From NCBI GenBank assembly GCA_964351245.1, contig CAYGNF010000031.1, positions 1 through 12,529 of the forward strand: a stretch of 12,529 nt of DNA, given 5' to 3'. Positions 7,471 through 12,529 of this stretch are shown here, one piece after another. Every line of letters starts with the position of its first letter. Position 1 is the first letter of the stretch. The translations under genes and the position numbers were made by a program. This stretch comes from JANRKH01 sp964351245 (GTDB lineage Bacteria > Pseudomonadota > Alphaproteobacteria > Rickettsiales > Rickettsiaceae). The notes under the pieces were generated by a model. It worked only from the letters and a program-made list of their open reading frames with translations, searched no databases and was not told the origin of the DNA.

Positions 7471-7619
7471 AGATGTGGAGTCTGAGATTCATCTCTTGTT
7501 ATTGACGAGATTTGCCACAAGAACAACATGCGTATATTTGAAACTGACTGAGCCGTTATAGATTTTATAATCAAGCACTAAAAAGCAAATACGAGATCTT
7601 TGTCCTAAGTCTGGATCAT

Positions 7620-8876
7620 TTATATTATGCGAGCTTCATTATTATCAGTATCGTACTCAGATTGCCCGTATCTTACTCGAGCTCTCACGACCGCCCCCAC
7701 TTCAACTACGGACTCCATTTTTACTGGAATAAAATTCTCTGTTCTTCCTATATTATTTTTTTCTACTAGTATATTCATGAAATGACCATCAAATTTTTTG
7801 TAGAATTTTGCTAGGTTTTTTGCGCCTTCTGATCTGAGGAGCCCCGCTCTTTCTTTTTTAACTTTACTTTCCACTTGGGGCATTCTTGCTGCGGGAGTCC
7901 CATTTCTACTAGAGTAAGGAAATATATGCAAATATTGAAGATCTGCCTCTTGAATTAGTTTGAGGCTATTTAAAAACATCTCATCTGTCTCTGTAGGAAA
8001 TCCAGCAATCATATCAGCACCGAATGCTACATCTGGCCTTACATTCCGTAATTTATTGCAAAAATTGATTACATCTTCTCTATTATGCCTTCTTTTCATG
8101 CGTTTTAGTATCATATTATCCCCGGATTGAAGGCTAATATGAAAATGAGGCATTAACTTTGGCTCATAGGCCATTATCTCAAAAAGTTCGTCATCAATTT
8201 CTGCTACATCTATTGAAGCTAACCTTAATCTATGCAAACGAGGTTCTTGAGCAAGGAGTCTTCTGATCATCTGGCTAAAACTTGGGGCTCCAGGTAAGTC
8301 TGCCCCATAAGATGTCACATCAACTCCAGTGAGCACTATCTCATTATATCCATTATCTACCAGCGCCTTTATATGAGTTGCGATAGCTCCCATTGGAACA
8401 GATCTACTATTTCCACGACCATATGGTATAATACAAAAAGTACATCGATGATTACACCCATTTTGAATTTGCAAAAAAGCCCTAGAATGCTCACTAAAAC
8501 TACTAACTAGATGGGGCGCGATTTCTTTAATAGTCATAATATCGCTTACTACCGAGCGATCATTATCTAATTTATAATTATCTTGCAAGAGCTTCTCTTG
8601 ATTTCCAAGTATTTTATCCACCTCACTTAATGAAGAAAATTGTTCCGGATGCGTTTGGGCTGCGCAACCCGTGACTATGATTTTTGTCTCCGGACTATCT
8701 TTCTTGAGTTTTTTAATTGATCTAATTGCCTCTTTTTCAGCGGCTTTTGTTACAGAGCATGTGTTAAACACTACTACATCTTCTAAACCTGATGAGATAA
8801 GATTTTGCTTTATAATTTCACTTTCATAAATATTGAGTCTACAGCCGAAAGTAACAACATTACTGGATTTATTCAT
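7620..8876 (-). CDS. mtaB: tRNA N6-threonylcarbamoyladenosine(37) methylthiotransferase MtaB
   Basis: MtaB is a radical-SAM enzyme that converts t6A37 to ms2t6A in tRNAs reading ANN codons. Residues 1-100 form the N-terminal methylthiotransferase domain with three cluster cysteines: C12 (FGCRLN), C40 (NTCSVT) and C71 (TGCAAQ). The radical-SAM motif CNHRCTFC is at 141-148, followed by IIPYGRGNSRS, which is typical of this group. A C-terminal TRAM-like region follows from about residue 360. The NTCSVT and VTGCAAQTHPE signatures fit MtaB better than MiaB, so I call MtaB over MiaB or RimO. At 418 residues the length is normal. A strong Shine-Dalgarno (GGAGAA) sits inside the last codons of dapF, and the two genes overlap by 8 bases, so coupled translation is likely. 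Confidence 0.93.
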   Translation of the reverse strand: MNKSSNVVTFGCRLNIYESEIIKQNLISSGLEDVVVFNTCSVTKAAEKEAIRSIKKLKKDSPETKIIVTGCAAQTHPEQFSSLSEVDKILGNQEKLLQDNYKLDNDRSVVSDIMTIKEIAPHLVSSFSEHSRAFLQIQNGCNHRCTFCIIPYGRGNSRSVPMGAIATHIKALVDNGYNEIVLTGVDVTSYGADLPGAPSFSQMIRRLLAQEPRLHRLRLASIDVAEIDDELFEIMAYEPKLMPHFHISLQSGDNMILKRMKRRHNREDVINFCNKLRNVRPDVAFGADMIAGFPTETDEMFLNSLKLIQEADLQYLHIFPYSSRNGTPAARMPQVESKVKKERAGLLRSEGAKNLAKFYKKFDGHFMNILVEKNNIGRTENFIPVKMESVVEVGAVVRARVRYGQSEYDTDNNEARII

Positions 8877-9681
8877 ATAGTTCTCCTTGCGCGACTAAAG
8901 ATACAGGCCCTTGCATAATAATTTCATCATTCTCCATAGAGAGTCTTAGTAAATCAAGTTCAAACTTCACTATCACATCATTATTTACAAAGCCTAGTTT
9001 ACGCGCTGCTGCAAAAGTTGCGCATGCACCACTGCCGCATGCATAGGTGAATCCCGCACCTCTCTCCCAGACTTTCAAGATTATAGTATGACTTCCTTCG
9101 AGTTTTGCAAAATTAACATTTACACCACCAGGAAAAATCTGAGATTTTTCAACCTTAGGACCAAGAATCTTCATATCTTCATTAGATAAATGTTCATTAA
9201 ATATAACAATATGAGGATTGCCAACAGATAGGCATATAAACTCCGACTCGTCTCCAATATACGGTGCTAGATATTCTGCAATCGCGCTTCTTTTAGGGAT
9301 CCACTCGGCATTAAAGTCAGCCGGCCCCATATTCACTGACACACTCTCCTTGTGGGCTGCATCGATATTTAATTTTCGCCCGCCAACATATATTGTAATT
9401 TTTTTATTCTCTAATTCTTTGGTTAATAAATATCCTAGGCACCTAGTGGCATTACCGCAAGCCATAGCGCTTGATCCGTCAGAATTATATATTTCCATCT
9501 TAATAATGCCATTTTCCTGGTAATATATTATGAATTGATCGCACCCTATACCCAGTCTCCGATCAGAGTACCTTATCACAAAGGAGCGTAGGTTTATATT
9601 ACCCGGTAAGGAAGATTTATCTACTATAATAAAATCATTGCCCAGACCATGCATTTTTGTAAAATTAATTTTATGTATCAT
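8869..9681 (-). CDS. dapF: Diaminopimelate epimerase DapF
   Basis: DapF interconverts LL- and meso-diaminopimelate in the lysine/peptidoglycan pathway, using two cysteines as acid and base. I choose the ATG at 9681 (MIHKINFTKMHGLGNDF), which places the conserved KMHGLGNDF near the N-terminus as in the family; the ATG at 9705 would add eight residues (MQYTRDLK) and has no Shine-Dalgarno. With this start the protein is 270 residues. The catalytic cysteines are C75 (ACGNATRC) and C215 (ACGSGACAT). The substrate-binding segments GNPHIV and WERGAG are present. One oddity is FT after WERGAG, where many homologues have ET. It is the first gene of a two-gene operon with mtaB. Meso-DAP is needed for peptidoglycan, which fits the LytM protein nearby. 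Confidence 0.94.
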   Translation of the reverse strand: MIHKINFTKMHGLGNDFIIVDKSSLPGNINLRSFVIRYSDRRLGIGCDQFIIYYQENGIIKMEIYNSDGSSAMACGNATRCLGYLLTKELENKKITIYVGGRKLNIDAAHKESVSVNMGPADFNAEWIPKRSAIAEYLAPYIGDESEFICLSVGNPHIVIFNEHLSNEDMKILGPKVEKSQIFPGGVNVNFAKLEGSHTIILKVWERGAGFTYACGSGACATFAAARKLGFVNNDVIVKFELDLLRLSMENDEIIMQGPVSLVAQGELYE

Positions 9682-9864
9682 CTTGAGATCTCTTGTGTAT
9701 TGCATCCATCAATTTAGGAGAGTTATAACGTATAGCGCGTGATGATTCTTAAGCAAAATATTACATAAGCTTACAAAATAATCATTTACTGTAGTAATAT
9801 ATAATATTTTTTGACTTTTAACAATCTGAAGTTTGGTGATGAGATCGATGATTATATTCCAATG

Positions 9865-9939
9865 TGGCTGGGACGGCTGGATTCGAACCAACGTATGACG
9901 GTATCAAAAACCGTTGCCTTACCGCTTGGCGACGTCCCA
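9865..9939 (-). tRNA. tRNA-Gln (anticodon UUG), CCA encoded
   Basis: The - strand folds as a complete tRNA. The acceptor stem TGGGACG/CGTCCCA forms seven pairs, followed by discriminator G and an encoded CCA (9867-9865). The D-arm contains GCCAAGCGGTAAGGC. The anticodon arm is ACGGT-TTTTGAT-ACCGT, with the TTG anticodon at 9907-9905. The T-arm contains GTTCGAATC. The U1-A72 pair and the UUG anticodon are typical of bacterial glutamine tRNAs. In organisms without GlnRS it would be charged with Glu and converted by GatCAB; that cannot be read from this window. Confidence 0.97.
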
Positions 9940-9954
9940 TCTCACTAGCCCTAA

Positions 9955-9983
9955 GTTCTAGCAAAGTTTGTGATATAAGTCAA
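9955..9983 (-). promoter_or_regulatory. Promoter for tRNA-Gln
   Basis: On the - strand a -35 box TTGACT (9983-9978, five of six consensus positions) is followed after exactly 17 bases by TAGAAC (9960-9955, four of six). Transcription would start near 9948, about ten bases before the mature 5' end of the tRNA. Spacing and position both fit a stable-RNA promoter. Confidence 0.6.
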
Positions 9984-10312
9984 GTTGATGTATCATCCAA
10001 AGAGGTAGAATAATTATTTTTTAGGAATCCATACTTTGTAGCCTCTTTATTGGATTCATATATTTACGCAGCTTCTGATGCTCCATATTCTAGATCGATG
10101 ATTCTTAGTTGTAGTAAGTATATCGGTTATACATGCAAGCCAAGTAGTTCTTTTGGATTATTTTGCAATGAGTATATCCTTTTCACTTTGTTACTCTTAA
10201 GCAACTATATTACTACATAAAAATATCAGCACAAAAGAGAAGGTAGGTTGGATTGATGATCCTATCATTTTATCACTATATAAAAATATTATATATTTCT
10301 TGCAATAATTTA

Positions 10313-10342
10313 TTGTTTGTTACAGTATAACTGTGATACAAT
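10313..10342 (+). promoter_or_regulatory. Extended -10 promoter upstream of the 168-codon orphan gene
   Basis: TACAAT (10337-10342, five of six consensus positions) is preceded by TGA, giving an extended -10 element of the TGn type. A weak -35, TTGTTT, lies at 10313-10318 with an 18-base spacer. The start point would be near 10349, leaving a leader of about 28 bases before the ATG at 10377. A short AGG (10366-10368) is the only Shine-Dalgarno-like sequence. Confidence 0.45.
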
Positions 10343-10358
10343 TAATAAAATTGTAACA
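10317..10358. promoter_or_regulatory. Cluster of nested inverted repeats, operator-like
   Basis: Three dyads overlap the predicted promoter. ACAGT-ATA-ACTGT occupies 10322-10334 in the spacer. TACAATT (10337-10343) pairs with AATTGTA (10349-10355) around AATAA, covering the -10 box and start point. TGTTACA (10317-10323) is the reverse complement of TGTAACA (10352-10358) and encloses both. A repressor binding here would block transcription; a structured leader is the alternative for the second dyad. No regulator gene is adjacent. Confidence 0.4.
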
Positions 10359-10376
10359 TATAAATAGGCTATACAT

Positions 10377-10883
10377 ATGGCTGCAGAACAAGATCTTATA
10401 ATAGAAAATATCAGACTCGCCGATAAATCTGTGGCATCCGGACCTAATGAACAAATGGATTACTCTGTTTTATTAAGAAAAATTCTTATAGGATCTGAGT
10501 ATTACACCAAGATCCAAAAAACTTCTTTTTTAAATACTAAGTCTACTTATGGGATAAAAAAACCATTATCCCAAAATTTAGTGCATCTTAAACAACAAAT
10601 CAAAGAGGATATCAGGCATCTGAATACCCATCATGGATTTCGTGATTTTGCATCTTCTATTAAAGGAGAAAAAATTTCTAAAGAAGTTATGAATACTATA
10701 GAAGAATTCTTTAGAGAAGAGAGCGATAAGATTTCTTTTATAGATTATGGCCACATGGCACACATAAACAAAATCAGGGATATGCATATAAAAAAGAATA
10801 TTATATCAGATTTAACAAAATTTTGGAATAGATCCTCCGCTCTTAGGTCAGGCACAGTGAGTTATCTAAAAGCCATATCCTGA
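10377..10883 (+). CDS. Unrecognised 168-residue soluble protein
   Basis: I do not recognise this protein. It starts with MAAEQDLIIENIRLADKSVA at an ATG eight bases after a weak AGG. There is no signal peptide and no membrane segment. It is polar, Lys/Ile/Ser rich, with several predicted helical stretches (for example KEVMNTIEEFFREESDKI around residues 102-119) and a His-containing part (HLNTHHGF around 81-88, DYGHMAHINKIRDMHIKK around 123-140). The His residues do not form a metal-binding motif I know. It stands alone between two long non-coding gaps, with its own promoter region dense in dyads. The isolation and lack of recognisable family suggest a lineage-specific gene, perhaps host-directed. 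An adequate length, a plausible promoter and base use like its neighbours support it being real. Confidence 0.65.
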   Translation: MAAEQDLIIENIRLADKSVASGPNEQMDYSVLLRKILIGSEYYTKIQKTSFLNTKSTYGIKKPLSQNLVHLKQQIKEDIRHLNTHHGFRDFASSIKGEKISKEVMNTIEEFFREESDKISFIDYGHMAHINKIRDMHIKKNIISDLTKFWNRSSALRSGTVSYLKAIS

Positions 10884-10894
10884 CTCTTGGATAT
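10875..10894 (+). terminator. Possible weak terminator hairpin
   Basis: ATATCC (10875-10880) pairs exactly with GGATAT (10889-10894) around an 8-base loop that contains the stop codon of the orphan gene. A T5 run follows at 10907-10911, too far away for a standard intrinsic terminator. The stem is short and A/T rich. Confidence 0.3.
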
Positions 10895-11282
10895 AATAAA
10901 TTCTGATTTTTACAATTTGCAAGCAAGTGCGAGATATAAGAGTGACTATAGTATTGTAATTTTGCAACAAAAAAAATTACTTATTAAAATATTATAATCT
11001 CCTTTTTTGTGATGTAACTTAGTATTATCAAAGCTTAGCATGGTAATAACTATTTGCTTTAAATAAACATTCAAATAAATTCTTTACCTCTAAGTCATAG
11101 TAATGCTGTACAATCCTCTCTAATCAATAATAGAATCATGCTCTTAATATATGTTGTGAGATATAAAGCCAGGACACATTGATCTACTTATAAGGTCAGA
11201 TGCATTGATTTGCATTCCTACAGATTCTTAAGAGCTTTTCTTATAACGATATTCTTCAAATAATAAATTAAAGAGTAACTTA
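10884..11282. other. 399-base non-coding gap upstream of the autotransporter
   Basis: No open frame of useful length occurs on either strand. TTACAAT (10910-10916) is the reverse complement of ATTGTAA (10953-10959), and TGCATT occurs twice around GATT at 11201-11216. A possible -10 box TATAAC is at 11242-11247, without a convincing -35, about 35 bases before the autotransporter ATG. AAGAG at 11271-11275 is a plausible ribosome binding site. The region probably holds the promoter and leader of the autotransporter. I see nothing else I can support. Confidence 0.5.
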
Positions 11283-12529
11283 ATGAAAAATATTTTAACT
11301 TCTAGATCAATTTTGTCCTCAGTTTCGGCGATTTCTTTTGCTTTATATAGTCAATCGGCATTAGCAGTTGATATTGGAGCCGGATTAGACTTGGGCAGTG
11401 ATAGCGCTGACGCACATACATGGAGTCAGGTGGCCCCTTTCGATACCAAAAGTTATGATCTAACAGGTAATGTAGTACATGATTTTACGGGTCATGAAGG
11501 CACTATGATCATTTCGGGGGCTACTGCAATAACAGGTAAGATAGATTCTACTACAGCTCCAGCAGGAATATTGAGTGCACCGGCTGGTTCATCAGGAAGC
11601 ATCGCTCAAACAGTAGGTGAAACTAATGAAATTGCAGCAATCAATATTGCAGATACAGGATCTCTTACAATCACCGGCGCTGCAAAAGCGACTGCAGTAA
11701 CTCTTACAGGCTCTGGTAATCTGACCTTTGGAGGTGCATTAAATGCAGATACTATTAGTATTGGTAGCGGTACATTCACTGCCGGCGGTGCAACAAAATC
11801 AATTGCAGATGGAGCTACAGCAATATCATTCACAGCAGCTGGTACTCTTGACGCAGGAGTAAATATAGTAACTGGAGATGTAGATTTTGCAGGTAATGCA
11901 GGAACTTTAGAAATAGGTAACAATGGACAAATAACAGGTAAGATAGATTCTACGGTTGCATCAGAAGGAACAATTACTGGTACAGATCTAACTATCACGG
12001 GTGATATTGGTACAACAAGCGCAATCAAAGCTTTAAATATTACTGGCGATAATACAGCAACACTCGGGGGTGCAGTTAATATCACTAACATCACTACAGC
12101 AACCACAGATCAAGCAACAGTCTCTCTTACAAATGCTAATTCAGCTTTTACAGGTACTGCTGGTGCAACAGATAAAATGCTTAAAAAGTTTGAATCTGCA
12201 GCAAATTCCAAATTAACACTTGGAGAGAATACAGCAATTTATGCAACAAATATAGGAGGTAATGCAGCTGCCGCAATAGAAGTAAACGGAGCTACTACCT
12301 TATCAGGAGTAGTTGATGCAAATTCTGCAATCAAAATAAACGATGCTAAAGAATTAACCCTTGTAGATACTACTACTATTGGCGGCGCTATTGATGCAGC
12401 AAATGCAGGCAACGGTTCAGTATATAGTAATCCCGGTTCTGGTAATATAGTAACCTTTAGCGCAGCATTAGGCGCTACAAAGGCTCTAGATACATTTAAA
12501 ATAGGAGCTGGTACAACAACATTAGGCGC
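11283..12529 (+). CDS. Large surface autotransporter, N-terminal part (Rickettsia Sca/OmpB-like passenger)
   Basis: Only the first 415 codons lie in the window, and the frame is open at the right edge. The protein starts MKNILTSRSILSSVSAISFA and has a signal peptide with cleavage likely after S-A-L-A at residue 28. AAGAG lies seven bases before the ATG. The rest is low-complexity, rich in Gly, Ala, Thr, Ile and Asn, with recurring short strands such as LTITG, LTFGGAL and NIGGNAAA. I find no Cys. These are the hallmarks of a beta-helical passenger exported by a type V pathway, and the phrasing resembles rickettsial OmpA/OmpB/Sca proteins. The C-terminal barrel, expected further right, cannot be seen. 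Its base composition is visibly richer in G+C than its neighbours, as expected from Gly/Ala/Thr codons. Secretion would use Sec and then BamA. Role in adhesion or surface layer is inferred from the family. Confidence 0.88.
   Translation, partial: MKNILTSRSILSSVSAISFALYSQSALAVDIGAGLDLGSDSADAHTWSQVAPFDTKSYDLTGNVVHDFTGHEGTMIISGATAITGKIDSTTAPAGILSAPAGSSGSIAQTVGETNEIAAINIADTGSLTITGAAKATAVTLTGSGNLTFGGALNADTISIGSGTFTAGGATKSIADGATAISFTAAGTLDAGVNIVTGDVDFAGNAGTLEIGNNGQITGKIDSTVASEGTITGTDLTITGDIGTTSAIKALNITGDNTATLGGAVNITNITTATTDQATVSLTNANSAFTGTAGATDKMLKKFESAANSKLTLGENTAIYATNIGGNAAAAIEVNGATTLSGVVDANSAIKINDAKELTLVDTTTIGGAIDAANAGNGSVYSNPGSGNIVTFSAALGATKALDTFKIGAGTTTLG
11528..11953 (+). repeat. Dispersed 24-bp direct repeat inside the autotransporter passenger
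   Basis: An identical 24-base sequence beginning AATAACAGG occurs at 11528-11551 and 11930-11953, 402 bases (134 codons) apart and in frame. Both copies encode ITGKIDST, at residues 83-90 and 217-224. Looser similarity continues after each copy (TAPAGIL versus VASEGTI). It looks like a passenger repeat that arose by internal duplication. Confidence 0.85.

Larger units (their letters stand above)
9842..10103. repeat. 12-bp direct repeat flanking tRNA-Gln
   Basis: AGATCGATGATT occurs at 9842-9853 and again at 10092-10103, one copy on each side of the tRNA-Gln gene and 250 bases apart. The match stops at exactly 12 bases on both sides. A pair of this length somewhere in a window of this size is expected by chance, so only the position around a tRNA makes it worth noting. 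Confidence 0.3.
9940..10376. other. 437-base non-coding gap with paired inverted repeats
   Basis: The left end holds the tRNA-Gln promoter and the right end the promoter of the downstream orphan gene. Between them, at 9999-10057, four 7-base elements are interleaved: AAAGAGG (9999-10005), GAATCCA (10025-10031), CCTCTTT (10042-10048) and TGGATTC (10051-10057). The first pairs with the third and the second with the fourth, an order that gives either two mutually exclusive hairpins or a pseudoknot. One open frame of 68 codons (10014-10217, + strand) has no ribosome binding site and is not called. I see no other gene, RNA or mobile-element remnant here. Confidence 0.5.

Noticed and set aside
7471..7619. 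Short hairpins (for example ATCTC paired with GAGAT) as a terminator between the convergent genes
   Set aside because: The stems are 4-5 bp with no following T-run on either strand; such pairs are expected by chance here.
9218..9523. A 101-codon open frame on the + strand
   Set aside because: It lies wholly antisense to dapF, which has full family motifs.
9709..9891. A 60-codon open frame on the - strand
   Set aside because: It begins inside the tRNA-Gln gene, has no ribosome binding site and has a composition like random AT-rich sequence.
10014..10217. A 68-codon stop-free frame on the + strand in the non-coding gap
   Set aside because: There is no Shine-Dalgarno before its only plausible ATG, the length is near chance for this base composition, and the translation (Ser/Leu/Tyr rich) matches nothing I know.
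10884..11282. A possible gene remnant on the - strand in the gap before the autotransporter
   Set aside because: One frame reads as several short stretches broken by about five stops; this is no better than random for AT-rich DNA and I recognise no family in it.
11606..12106. A 166-codon open frame on the - strand inside the autotransporter
   Set aside because: It is the antisense of a low-complexity Gly/Ala/Thr coding region, whose codons rarely create stops on the other strand. Its Val/Pro/Ala-rich translation has no recognisable feature, and the + strand frame has a signal peptide and ribosome binding site.

Overview
The window looks like a chromosomal segment of an AT-rich, reduced-genome alphaproteobacterium, most likely an obligate intracellular member of the Rickettsiales. 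The evidence is the strong A+T bias, the short partners of the core genes (a 362-residue single-PDZ RseP, a 158-residue NusB), rlmE-nusB lying divergently from rseP-bamA, long non-coding gaps, and a Rickettsia-Sca/OmpB-like autotransporter passenger at the right edge. I infer the order from gene content and cannot name a genus.

Layout. (1) Positions 1-1818, + strand: two unrecognised genes, the first open to the left edge and lipoprotein-like, the second with a Gly/Ala-rich membrane segment. Both end in basic tails. (2) 1873-3028, - strand: nusB overlapping rlmE, an RNA-metabolism pair. (3) 3056-3063: a compact divergent promoter region with a palindromic ATTATAAT that gives a -10 box on both strands. 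(4) 3084-7404, + strand: rseP, bamA and an NlpD-like LytM/M23 lipoprotein in a tight cell-envelope operon. (5) 7405-7619: a convergent gap with a perfect 21-bp tandem duplication. (6) 7620-9681, - strand: dapF and mtaB, overlapping by 8 bases. (7) 9865-9939, - strand: tRNA-Gln(UUG) with encoded CCA and a recognisable promoter. (8) 9940-11282: two long gaps around a 168-codon orphan gene whose promoter region is dense in inverted repeats. (9) 11283 to the right edge, + strand: the first 415 codons of a large surface autotransporter with a signal peptide.

Functional picture. The central genes cover envelope building and division: RseP (intramembrane proteolysis), BamA (outer-membrane protein insertion, which would also be needed for the autotransporter), the NlpD-like protein (probable regulator of peptidoglycan amidases) and DapF (meso-diaminopimelate for peptidoglycan). 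RlmE, NusB, MtaB and tRNA-Gln belong to the translation and transcription machinery. The accessory content is the orphan pair at the left, the orphan at 10377 and the autotransporter at the right. I see no insertion sequence, CRISPR array, integrase, phage gene or recognisable defence system. The least explained parts are the orphan genes and the structured non-coding DNA, not a clearly new multi-gene system.
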